A DNA stretch of 64,000 bases from Mucor racemosus (taxonomy: Eukaryota; Mucoromycota; Mucoromycetes; Mucorales; Mucoraceae), in contig JAPEHQ010000020.1 of the NCBI GenBank assembly GCA_027405735.1, forward strand, positions 620,001 through 684,000, in the 5' to 3' direction. The notes below the pieces were generated by a model. That model was not told the DNA's origin and did not search any database. It worked only from the letters and a program-made list of their open reading frames with translations. Position numbers and translations under genes: made by a program. Positions 47,166 through 58,737 of the stretch are shown here, one piece after another; the first letter of the stretch is position 1; the number at the start of each line of letters is the position of its first letter.

Positions 47166-49760
47166 ACTTTCAAAAACTCAACCAAGGATTGGACAACTAT
47201 ATACTACACAAATCAACTACAATTTCAGTTCAGGAACAGTGGGATTACATCAAAAATATGGTTAAAAAAGTTACCCAAAATTTTTGTCGTATCCGTGCTG
47301 TTAAACAAAAGCAAATAATGCGGGAACTCCAAAGTGATCGAAACAGTATTTTACGTCGATATCCTCATGATACTCATGTTTTGCAGACACTCTTACCCGA
47401 TGTTGAATCCCAAATTGCTAAGATACAGCAAGAACGAGTCAAAACTTCTAGACTTGGAGCAGGGAAGAAATAACTAGAATTTAACGAGAAATCAGCTGGA
47501 TATTTGACTCGTACCATAGCAACCAGAAATTCATCCAGAAACTTTAAGAAGATCATACATCCTGTCACTGGAGTCAACTTTGAAGACACTGAATCCAAGT
47601 TGGCAGCTATCCATACATTCTACTCGGATCTTTATACCTCCAAACGTATTAATGTAAATTGCTTGGATGAAATGTTGGCTCATATTCACAAGCAACTCTC
47701 CATCAACGAAGCTCAGTCCATTCCGTGAAATTACTTACAGTATGATGATATCCTGGAAGGATCTAAACGGTACCCTCGCAAGAGTAGCCCCGGCTTAGAT
47801 GGTCTACCACCATATGAAATTCTTCATCTGGTGATTGCCCATCCGCGATGTCGTTCTATCGCCACTGCTGTCTACAACGAAGTCATTCAATTTGCGAGAT
47901 TTCCCCAATTTTGACAACAAGCTTGCATTGCGTTGATACCAAAAAAAGGTGATCTGACTGATCTGACTAATTGGCGGCCCATCTCCCTTATCAACACAGA
48001 TTGTAAGGTCTTTACCAGAATGCTAAATTCTCGAATTGTTTCTCTCGCTTCGAAGTTGATAACTGAGTTCCAGGCTGAGTTCATGCGTAATAGATTCATT
48101 GGTGATCACGGATTAACCAACAAACTAATCCTTGAAGATGCATAGAAAACCGGTGCAGATGATGTGGAATGCGCAGGCGTTATGCTAGATCAGACCAAAG
48201 CTTACGGCTTAATTCACCCCACCTATCTGGTCAAAGTTCTCGAGAAATTTGGGTTTCCAACCGCTTTTGTTCATTGCATTCAAAATATATTTTTTAATAA
48301 TCAAATCTTTGTCAATATGAACGGTTTCCTGTCTCCAGCTGTTTCTCAGAAACGGGGAATGCGGCAGGGGGATTTGATCTCACCTCTATTATTCAATTTT
48401 GCCATAGAACCATTCTTGGAATTTATCTTGGCTCATCAGGATATTAGTGGCTATTCATTACAACACGGTCATGCTACCTTTACCAAAGGGCTAAACTACA
48501 TCACCCCAACCGTCCTGTTAAACTCCTGGCTTATGCGGACGATGTGCTGTTATACATAAATTCTGTTAGTAAATTCCACGCCTTACAAGATTGCCTAAAG
48601 ACATACAACAAAGCTTCTAATTCCTTAATCAACTACAATAAGTCCGTTGCGTTCCCTCTTTCTGACTCTGCCCTCACCTCTTAAAAAGGTTTTCGCCTTC
48701 AGAACTATATTGTCTGCAATCAAAGAATGCGTTGGTTTGATTCCAACTCTACCGGCTATTTACCATCATATCTAAAATTTTCTATTTGGTTCACTATCCA
48801 ACAACGCGAAGCCTTCACAAATGAGACGTTAACCCACATTAATTCTGTGATCGCTCTACATTTACATCGTAACATATCCATATATGCAAGATCTCGTATC
48901 GCCAACGTGCTGGTTCTCACAAAACTTTGGCATGTATTGCGCATAGTCCCGTTTACCAAAGTTTTTTTCAATCAAGTTTGCATACGGGTACACCGGTTTA
49001 TCTATGGCAAAATGTTTCCCAAAATGCGAAGCAGTATATTCTATATTATACATAAAGCAAAGGGAGGCCTTGGTTTACTAGATGCTGAAATCCAACAATA
49101 TGTCTTTCAATTCCGATATATTAAGGCCATTATCAATATATATATCTCTGTTCCTACTGTAGTCCCTCCATTCCTTGTTTATCTAATCTCTGATTTTCTT
49201 GAAACCACATATGCAGTTTCCTCGCCAGCACTACCACTACTATTTGCTGGTTGGAGGTTTCCCAAACGTCCACTGGCATTGCCATCCGTCCTTCCCTTGC
49301 TCTTTAAGACCTTCGATGCTTGTTTCCCAAATAGGTTACCTGCTACACTCTGACCGCAGATTCTACCAGCAGTAGCTTGTTTATCATTACCCATCCAAGA
49401 GACGTTGTATCCCAACGTTGCTCATCCGGGCTCGGCATTCAAGTTTTCCAAGAACCTCCTTACACTGAAAGTCTCAGATTTTTTCTATTTTGACCCAGTA
49501 GACCAACTCCTTCACTTTTGCTTACCTGCTGATTGTTCGTATCCAGGCTTGCTTAGGAAAATCCAAAAAGCGGGTAATGATTGCCGACTCTTAGAGCATA
49601 AATATTTTGCCTTTCATTTGGGACTTTTGTCCTACTCCACACTTTCCCCGGAGGACATACTGTACATCAGTCCAGATCACTCATCAATTGCTCTTCCGTT
49701 ACCATTGAGCCATTTATCACACAGCTACTCACAATCCAAGAGATATTTCTTTCATTAGCA
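47166..49760 (+). pseudogene. LINE reverse transcriptase, 5'-truncated and broken
   Basis: About 2.6 kb of a non-LTR retrotransposon ORF2 with stops and frameshifts. Readable in order: a linker (47189-47473), the piece with FYSDLYTSKR and SPGLDGLPPYEIL (47475-47880), the RT fingers IPKKGDLTDLTNWRPISLIN (47933-48145), GVMLDQTKAYG, KRGMRQGDLISPLLFN (48164-48500), the catalytic YADD at 48532-48543 in a shifted frame, then the thumb and C-terminal part (48727-49353, 49405-49758). No endonuclease domain precedes it. It joins R4 at 47165 and R1 near 49828. The overlapping half-copy at 58738-60213 supplies the missing upstream part of the same family. Confidence 0.9.
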
Positions 49761-49827
49761 CCAAACATCAGTATCCGTAAGCATATTATACGCCAAGGAT
49801 GGTAACTATTGTGATTGCTTCATAAAT

Positions 49828-50725
49828 TTGAATGATGCAGAAATGGCCAGATTAAAATTGAAAAACCGCATTTAAAATGAAAATAAGTCGAGAAAATACT
49901 AAGGTATTGCAATAATGATTATTAAGTAAAGTCTGCTTTGCTTTTCATTCTCTACCAGGATATCTAGGTTTTGGATCGTTGTGAAGACTTTTTTATTTTT
50001 TTATAAATTTTGTGGGTGCACTTTTTCTATTATAGAAATCCATGAAGGGATGACAGGTATGCAAAGCTAAAACCATAGAATAGTACTCCTTAGCGTCTAT
50101 CTAACGAATTTTACCTCGTCAAAAAATATTGATTTTTCGTCGAGAAAATTGAGGGTGAACGATTAATTTTTGGTGATACAAAAAAGGATTTATTTTGGAC
50201 GAGGATATACAAGGATAAATTTTAGTCCTACAAAAAAATGATCCAAAAAAGTTAATATCCCCACGAAAAACAGGAATGCAGCTACGTATAAATACTCATT
50301 CTGTAGATAATTTTATTGCGCATAATATGAAAATGAAATATTTTAGGGTTGCATTTGAATGAAGGGTACTTTTTAATCAAAAACCTTTAAAATTTGATAT
50401 TAAATTTACTAGGAATTTTATGAGAAATTTTTTTTCAAAATCTAGATAGATCGATTCAGAATTAAAAACTGAACCCAAGATATTTAATACGCTAGTTTAA
50501 CTTACTATGCATTTTTGTGAGTAATCAAACATACAAGGATTTTTTTGGATTTTTTTCCATTTGAACACTTTTTTGAATTAAAGCTCAGTTACATGTGCAT
50601 ATCTGATTACACAGTTTTATATAGTGATATTCAAAATCAAAGCGTGCCTCCATTTCATTAGATAATCAAGAAATGAAGAATGCAATACTGCGCTTAAGGT
50701 CCTATAGAATAGTGCCATAAAAAAG
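49828..50725 (+). repeat. R1 dispersed repeat, copy 4
   Basis: Direct-orientation R1 with the hairpin at 50112-50146 and the GATCCATGAAGGGATGACAG-like block near 50040. Confidence 0.75.
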
Positions 50726-50815
50726 CTCCTTTTAATCATTCCTACTTTTTAATTAGCTGGAATAAATCAATCTCATGATTTTATTTTTTTCTTGCTTAAA
50801 ACTAAATGTTAAATT

Positions 50816-51998
50816 TTATTTATCGTAAAGTCGCCAAAAATCAATCGACTTCAAAATACTTGGTTGTATAAAAATTGAAACTGTAATCATATAAATGCCA
50901 TTATTCTCTTTGTCAAACTCCTCAGAATTAAGAAACCCTTCTATAGCCCATTTAAGCTCGTCATCAGAGTTATCAAATTCCATTGCAGATTGATTGGCAT
51001 TATTTTCTGGCTTTGCTTATACATCAGAAGGAGCAGTAACATCAAATGTAAAATCAAATATGCTTAAAGCGTCCAATGGCAGGAAAGAAGTAGCAATAGA
51101 CTCAACGACAGTGGTAGCACAAACAACAGAAATGTTTGTACTTAACTATTCTGTGGAGGGAGCAAACTCCAAATAAACACTGTTGGTAAAAGAGCGAAAA
51201 TCAAAGCCATATGAACCCGTTTCAGCATTTTTAATGGTTGAATTATAACCCAACGGAGCACTTAAACTACTGTACAGTAGTTATTCCGATCGGCAGCAAA
51301 AGAAACCGATTCGATAGGATATGACTCAATGGTAGCAAAAGAAGTATCAGCAATTCCAGCAACATTAGAAATACCTGTAAAATTATGGCTCATAGCATGA
51401 ATTACGAAAGCAGAGACAATATCAGAAAATTTAAAAGAAGCATGGCTATTAGTGATAAATGCTACATAGGAAGAAAAACAGCTATCGGAAACAACACAGG
51501 CAGAAACAAGGCTATCCAAGACGATATTTTTAGCGTTGAGGATACCCGAATCATGTACACCAAACCCACTACTAGTACGGCCAAAGTCACTATGGGAAGA
51601 GACATTAGGAGACACAGTAGCAGCAGAAGCAAAATCAGTAGTGATAGCAACAGAGTTAGCATCAGAAAACTATTTTCAGTAATGTCAACGGCAGCAAATC
51701 CAGCGCTAGCAAAACACAAATTGCGAGAATACAAAGGGGCGTCGCAAACAAGCGCATCCTCCAAATTAAGAGCCTTAATACCAGAAATGATAACATCAAC
51801 TTCGTTATCATAACCATTAACTGTTCTAACGCCAAAACAACCATTACCAAAAAAGTTATAACCAGTAAACTCTCCATTTTGATCAATAGAAATGGTTTAT
51901 TCGACTTGACAGGTACAACCAAATAATAACCATCAATGCAAACAGCAACGCGACCAGTAGCACAACTACCCAAGTTTTCTAAAGAAATCCTAGCTAAC
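50816..51998 (-). pseudogene. Decayed ORF for a ~390-residue Cys/Ser-rich unknown protein
   Basis: Minus-strand reading with protein-like codon use (many GCT, TCT, GTT, GAT codons), unlike the AT-rich flanks. It starts MLARISLENLGSCATG at 51998, shifts frame near 51890, 51672 and 51270, and meets TAG (about 51134) and TAA (51019) before a terminal acidic stretch (DNSDDELKWAIEGFLNSEE) and a stop at 50816. Recurrent features are paired cysteines and Ser/Ala/Val-rich, beta-like blocks. No domain is recognised. It lies 22 bp downstream of a short membrane-protein ORF in the same direction, an arrangement unusual for a fungal nuclear gene. An integrated viral or plasmid origin is possible but not shown. 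Confidence 0.5.
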
Positions 51999-52020
51999 AT
52001 TTTATTTATATGAGCATTTA

Positions 52021-52332
52021 CTAATAGTAAAATATTATTAAAGAAAATACAACTACAGTACACGTTAATATTATATAAAAACCAGCACCGGTCTTCCAAC
52101 AATAAGCAGAGGAATCATTACCGCCTGTAAAAGGTCTCATATCCAAACCAACAATTTTCAAGGTAGCCATAAAATATGCTATAATAGCAAGTATAGCCAT
52201 TGCAACATAGACTGAGCCAGGCAAATAACCACGACAGACAAACAAAACAAGTTTTAAGACAATCGCCCAAAGTTATGAAAACCAAATAGGAGAAAACCCA
52301 GTAGGCGATTCAAGGAAGAAGTAAGTTGCCAT
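52021..52332 (-). pseudogene. Small three-helix membrane protein, one in-frame stop
   Basis: A 103-codon minus-strand frame starting MATYFFLESPTGF, with one TAA at about codon 20 (52273-52275). It has three hydrophobic segments: LWAIVLKLVLFV, VYVAMAILAIIAYFMA and FYIILTCTVVVFSLIIFY; between the second and third is a polar loop with DMRPFTGGNDSSAYCWK. The reading resumes in the same frame after the stop, so a single change has broken it. No family is recognised. Its end nearly touches the following ORF at 51998. Confidence 0.5.
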
Positions 52333-54349
52333 AAAAAACAAGATGAGGTGTACCATAATAATATCAGTTTTTACAATAGAAAAAAAAAAAAAAGGTAATG
52401 TTCAATGCACGTAGTAAACTCTGCTTTATATAGTTTCCAAGATTATAGTCTGTATGAAATAGACGGTAAATGTGCTTCCAGGTTTTTCAATCCATTCTTG
52501 AACGTGTTCTATGCAATGTAATGTTATAAAAAGAACACTCCTAGATCATAAGCTTGTGAATGCAATCTATAAAAATGTCTTACTAAAGAAGCTACTCATT
52601 TGGACCATAATAACACTAATTTGTCATCTAAAAATGCAACAGAACCATCCATTTCAAGGATTTTCGAAATTATTTCATATATCCACTTTAAATTTTGCAC
52701 TGTTATTTTGTATACAAATGAACAACTTTGTAAGACAGATATGTCTTCAAATAAAGTGCTAATATCTACGAAAAATGCCACTCATCACATTTAAAAAAAT
52801 TATATCAGTTTAGAATAGAAATGACATTGGTAAAAACTCTTTGAAGAGCAAGCAAAAATACAAATTTTATTTAAAAAACCAAAAAAAAAGAACGTGTTAT
52901 TTAGCTTCGTATAGAAACATCATCTATACTACTAGACAAGACAACCACGAGTAGGTATAACACTCTACCTCAATCATCATTATCAATAAAGATTCAGAAT
53001 TGGATTGAATTGATATGCACAAAATTAAATCATAAAGAAATGACTTCTTTCATGTAGGGCATATCAACCTTGGTGACACCTTGCTTTGATTAAAGAAGAA
53101 TGGAACTAGTACATCAAAGATGCTCCGAGCGGCATGGGATCTAATAATAAACCCGTTTGAACCCATTGCACCTTATGGGAGGTTTGTATAAAAGTCCATC
53201 ACTGGCTGTAATATCTTAAATAAAAGAGCATCTCGCCAAAATGAACCAATATAAAAAGGATATTAAGAAGGTAAAAAGGGTAAAAGAATTGGAGAGGAAA
53301 ATAAGAATAAGACGAGATGTGTGCAAAACAGCGAAATGGATTAAAGGAGAAAAGAGAAAAGGGAAAGGTATAGAAATATCAAAAAGGGGATAAAAAAGAC
53401 AGGGGCCATCTTGAACTGGTTGACGCAAGGAACTCCAGCAAGTTTAGGGTTGCCATGTTCATCAAGAAAAAGTACTTACCTAGCCAGATTTTCTATAAAA
53501 TATACAAAACGTTAGAAATATTTACAACAATAAAAGATAATATGTAAAGTTATACTTACTTTTTCGAGATATGGGCAAAAAGAAAGAGAAAGAAACACGA
53601 CAAAAAAAATTTTCAGCGTTTATAACCTTTTGTTTTGTGTGAACTGTTTTCACTGTGGCTTTTTCGCAGTTTTTCCATGACTTTCTAGATATTCTTTATG
53701 TACACAGAAGGAAAACTATAATCATTTAAACGACGACAATTTAACTACATTCCAGAGATACAGTTTCTAAGGTTCAAAAGGTGTAAACTAATATATTAAA
53801 TATGCAATAAACGTACATATATACAAAATGTGTATGCTGTAACAACATTTTGCAAATCAAGTCCAAAATAAATATCGAAATTTCATGCAAATTAAAAGCT
53901 TTGTTATAATCACGTAGCTTATCAATGCTTGAACCCATAGAAATAGTACCTGTAACCATTGATTTTGAGATAAAAAACAGAAACAGATACGTAAAGCAGA
54001 AGATTGTTTACAAAAACTAGAGTAGTTTGTAATTAGAAACAAAAAACTTTCATAACTTATATCAACTAAAAGCATGCATACAGATTGTTTTCATTTATGT
54101 TATATGTTCGAAAAAATATATTTGCGAATTGAATACAGTAAAGTAGGCTTTTGTGATGGAGATTCTGAGTTTCAGAGCACAGCAGACAAAATAACTAATA
54201 ATAAGATGAGGTAAAAATGCCTAAAGGTAAACTCCTACCCACTATATCAACAGTGGATTTTAATATTTTAAAATAGAACAACTTTATTAATACACATTTG
54301 GCATCTTTGCGCTCGAAGAGGTAATACTCTGTATAACTTAAATCATGTA
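52333..54349. other. Intergenic, no supported gene
   Basis: A-rich purine strand at 53230-53400 gives a lysine-rich frame without recognisable content. Other frames (52511-52794, 53774-54416) are AT-driven. Confidence 0.45.
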
Positions 54350-55994
54350 CAGTGACCCCCAAAACTGTCCCAATGTTTCTTAGTTTTAAGTTTAGTATGA
54401 TTTTCAGGTACAACAAATATATTTAAAGTACGACATATTTTATATATTTCGGAAGATCAATTAATTTCCTTTTATATTAAACTAAAAAAATCTCGAATTT
54501 TATTGGTCAATTGAATTTATACCCAATTTGGGACAGTATATGCATTGGGACAGTTTTGAGAGCCATTTTTGATTTTTAGATAATCGATGATTGTAGAACC
54601 ATAATTTGCACTAGTATCTTGAGCGCTTGGAAATCAGTAAATAAACACCTAATTGGGTAAAGAAAATAAAAAAGATGCATATTTCATATACAGATTCTGG
54701 TGCTTTGGCCTATTGAAAATTAATATGAAAAAACTTCAGGAGAATAAGGAGAATGATGCCATTAGTCTTTTAAACACCGGTAAATCAGTGCGCCAAGTTG
54801 CGGAAATATTGCATGTAGGTAAGCCTGTTGTGGAAAAAATTAAAAAATGGTGTTGCACAAGTTTGGGTGTGTCTAAAAGGGGTCGACTTAAATTGCTGTT
54901 TGAATCTGATGAAAGGTTTTGTGTTCGCCAAGCAACAAAAAAAGCAGTCAAAAATTCAAGTAACATTTTAAACTACTTGAGAGTAATTTCGGAGTTAATA
55001 AAAGCCCGGAAACTGTCCGAAATCGCTCCGTAGGGGGAGCATAGGAGCAATTATCAAGCCTAAAAAACCTATGCTGTCTCCGGCTAATATTAAAAGGCGT
55101 TTAGAATGGTGTCATCTTCGCAAGGATTGGACTTCCGACGAACGGAAAAGGGTGATTTGATCAGATGAGACCAACATTAATAGATTTAACTTAAATGGAA
55201 GAAGCTGGCTTTGGATTTGAGACGGTGAGAGCTTGAAATCTAATTATGTGAAGATGACCGTTATAGATGGCGGTGGGAGTGTCATGTTTTGGAGGGCCAT
55301 TACGTATGCCGGAGTTCGATAGATATGCAGAATTGAGGGTACTGTGGATCGACATTTGTATAAACAAATCTTTGAAGACGATTTGGATCGGACTTTCAAT
55401 TTTACTTTGGATAAATTAGGCCTTCGTCGTGATCAGATCATTTTCCAGCATGACAATGCTCCAAAGCATACGTCAAATTTAGTCAAGGAATATCTATTGG
55501 ATCAAGACTATGAAGTAATAAATTGGTCTCCGCTATCTCCTGACTTGAATCCGATCGAAAATATGTGGATCTTATTAAAGAGGAGGCTTAATGAGTACAA
55601 AACAGCGCCCAAATGAATCCTTGATCTTTCGGAGCGTGTAACTGAGGTTTGGTACAACACCATTAAACAGGAGGAGTGCCAAAAAGTTTTTGATAGCATG
55701 CCCAATTGTGTGAAAGTATATTTGGAAAGAAACGGCCTTTGGACGGACTATTAAATAGGATTATATTTTTTCCCGCGTAAGCTCTCAAAACTGTCCCAAT
55801 GCATATGCTGTCCCAGACAGGGTATAAATATAGCGGACCAATGAAATTCGAGATTTTTTTAGTTTAATATAAAAGGAAATTAATTGATCTTCCGAAATAT
55901 ATAAAATATGTCGTACTTTAAATATATTTGTTGTACCTGAAAATCATACTAAACTCAAAACTAGGAAACATTGGGACAGTTTTGGGGGTCACTG
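54350..55994 (+). mobile_element. Tc1-type transposon, 1645 bp, sister copy
   Basis: TA-flanked (54348-54349, 55995-55996), with 213-bp inverted repeats at 54350-54562 and 55782-55994 of the same design as the 41836-43482 element. Orientation is opposite. Confidence 0.95.
54725..55754 (+). pseudogene. Tc1 transposase, disabled
   Basis: Aligns end to end with the intact transposase at 42076-43119, from MKKLQENKEND to the final GLWTDY before TAA. It is broken by a frameshift near 54965-55035 and by stops, for example TGA replacing the Trp codon of the WSDE motif near 55158 and TGA near 55614. The remainder, including FQHDNAPKHTSN and DLNPIENMW (55440-55570), is well kept. Confidence 0.93.
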
Positions 55995-56187
55995 TATACT
56001 CCATATGAAGGATTCTTCAATCAGTACTTTAAACTGTCATTGCGGTGAAGACATGCGATTCTCATAGCCCAAAATTAATGTTAACCAAAATTCACAAAAG
56101 AAGCATCAGATTCAATTAGAGTTCAAAACCGAAACTAAATAATCTACTAGCAACTAGTATTATCCAACAAAGGGTCATACTGTACAA

Positions 56188-57140
56188 AATGTATTGAACT
56201 GCAAAGTCCTGATACTGGGTATAAGAAATTCCTAGTGTACTAAGTTTAATCCAGTAATTACCAAGAACGCTTGAATCTCAATTATGACACCATATTATTT
56301 CATCCCAGCGGTTAATTAATCAAGTAGCTATCAAATCAATATCCAAGCACATTTAGCGCAGCATTGAAACAAGGCAACTCACAAGCTCTGCAAGAACGGT
56401 TAAATTATGATTGACCCATTTCAATCCATAGCTTACTATCAAACAGATCTAATGGTTCAATAATGCCTTAAATTACATCTCAGGATCTCAATGTCAAATC
56501 AATATAAAATGCCATACTTTTATATCTAAATAAACAATATTTTGTTTTTATTATACAGTTAAGGAACTAATTCATTACTTATTCTCTTTTAATTGTATTC
56601 TTTTTTAAGTATTACAGTCGTGATTCGATTTAGTAGACTCGTAAATAACGGATTTTTGATTTAATGGACAGCTTGAAATCTCCCGTTTTTTTTTCATAAT
56701 TTTACTGCCTAAATCCACTGAATCAATTCAGTGGATAGTGAACAATTTCGTTTATACCAGTCCATTATATTAATAAATTACAAATACTATTGGATAAAAC
56801 TTTATTTAGCCGGTAATAGCTTGATCTGGTAGCCATGAAATTAGAAGAAATATGGAGAATAACTAAATCATGTGCCTAATTTACCTCAGTTTTTTACTAA
56901 ATTTCTTGTTATCCACTGTTTAATGCAGCTGCTCAAATATGAAAAGCCTTTATTAACAATATTATTTAATACTATAAACTAGTAATGCCCTTTTATTCTC
57001 ATTTTTTGATCCAATCTTACGGAAAATGATTTATTCGATTTAGTGGACAATTCGATTTAGTGGACACTTTTCTCCCTCCCAACGATTCCACTAAATTGAA
57101 TCACGACTGTATTTATCACACATAAAAATATAAGGCAATC
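56188..57140 (+). mobile_element. LTR-B solo LTR, 5'-truncated, split by a MITE
   Basis: LTR-B sequence from about 56188 to 56612 resumes after the insertion at 57112-57138 (TTTATCACACATAAAAATATA), aligning with the uninterrupted end of the family (TTTATCAATCCTAAAAATATA). Confidence 0.8.
56615..57109. mobile_element. 495-bp mariner/pogo-type MITE nested in LTR-B
   Basis: Ends are inverted repeats CAGTCGTGATTCGATTTAG / CTAAATTGAATCACGACTG, flanked by TA (56613-56614, 57110-57111). The intact LTR has a single TA at that place. Inside the right end the sequence TTCGATTTAGTGGACA is repeated in tandem (57034-57066). No coding capacity. Confidence 0.93.
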
Positions 57141-58200
57141 ATGTATATTTTAATTTTATAAATCCGTTAAAATTTGTGGTTTTGTAGACTTTTTTCGAAT
57201 CTGGTCGTACCTTTTTTTATACTTCCTAAGTTAAACTTTGTTATTAGACTAATGCTGCATGTTGCATTTTATGCTTTACACAAATAGAAAAAAAAATAAG
57301 CTTTTGAATAATTACATTCGAACCTTAATTTTTGTTTGAAGTTAAGATACCTGCATCTCATCGCAACTGCTTGAAATCTTTAAACAGCCGCGTCCGGACT
57401 GTCCGGTGACTTTTTTTTTAGAAATTTACAGCTTGAAAATATTAATAGATTGCCGCGTCCGGAGATTGCTCGGCATTTTTTTTGGAAGAGTGACCATTAG
57501 CAATGGCATGAACCACATATTCAATTTATAATAAAAACACCTTTTTGAAAACCATACTCAGGGGTTTTGTCGTATATTTTCAGGATTGATAAATATTACT
57601 TAAAAAAGAATACAATTATAAAAGAATGAGTAATTAATCAGCTCTTCAACTGTATAATAAAAACAAGATATCGTTTATTTAGATGTAAAAGTATGGCCTT
57701 TTATATTGATTAGACATTGAGATCCTGAGATGTAATTTAAGGCACTATTGAACTATTGGATCTGTTTGATAGTAATCTATGGATTGAAATGGATCAATCA
57801 TAATTTAACCGTTCTTGCAGAGCTTGTGAGTTGTGTTGTTTCAATGCTGCGCTAAATATGCTTGGATGTTGATTTGATAACTACTTGATTGGTTAACTGC
57901 TGGGATGAAATAATGTGGTGTCATAATTGAGGTCCAAGCGTTCTTGGTAATTACTGGATTAAACTTGGTACGCTAGGAGTTTCTTATATCCGATATCAAG
58001 ACTTGCACTTCAATACATGTCGTAGTCAATAGATTGTAAGATGTATTGATACTGTAGAAGGTGATAATGTATGATACTAGTAGGTGGAATACAACAGGTT
58101 TATAAACACGCCAAAAAATTCTGTGGATCTAATTTTTTTCTCTTTTAGTTTCAATCTTTTTGGTTTGTTGAGCTGGAAAAAATAAGTATGATAGTAGTTC
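57140..58200 (+). repeat. R4 dispersed repeat, copy 3, carrying LTR-B
   Basis: R4 from about 57140 to 57567 and 58102 to 58200, matching 35540-36020, split by the LTR-B insertion. Confidence 0.8.
57568..58096 (-). mobile_element. Solo LTR-B, 529 bp, with perfect target duplication
   Basis: Plus strand reads TGTCGTATATT ... GGAATACAACA, flanked by GGTTT on both sides (57563-57567, 58097-58101). Same length as 5420-5948. The empty site is preserved in R4 copy 1. Confidence 0.95.
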
Positions 58201-58737
58201 TACTATTGATTATATTTCTTACAATATTTTATTGGGTTTTCTTCATCTCATTAATGAAAGTATTTTGTTCATAAAGTCTTATAATAATAGTTACAATATA
58301 TGTTTATTAACAAATCTTTTACTACGTTAGAAACTGACATGGAACCCTGATAGTTGATTTAGTTTTTTCAAAAAATATCCAGCGGGTAAATAATTTGTAC
58401 TGTTTTATATGAATATAGCAAGGGACTTGACTTGTATTAGCCAAACCATATAAATAATGTCTCCGTATGGTAATAACTATCCTCTTAAAGTATCATCTTC
58501 ATACTAAAATAAAATAATCTCTAATTATTTAGTCTTTAAGTTTGTTGTATGTCTTTTCCGATACTCTGATACTTGATTTCTCACAGTTGTTTAAAAGTTT
58601 GAAAGTTTGAAAGTATGAAAATAGTAAGTTCAAAATAAACCTTGCACAAATGTATTGCTTATCAGTGCATAAATTTAGGTACTTGATATACATTGCAATT
58701 ACACTGAAAAGTCCGAAGTGCTACATTAGTAATACAT
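58201..58737. other. Intergenic, nothing recognised
   Basis: AT-rich, no open frame of interest. Confidence 0.45.

Noticed and set aside
53216..53428. Lysine-rich or hydrophobic frames at 53.2-53.4 kb
   Set aside because: They come from a purine-rich strand bias; no domain, start context or conservation signal.
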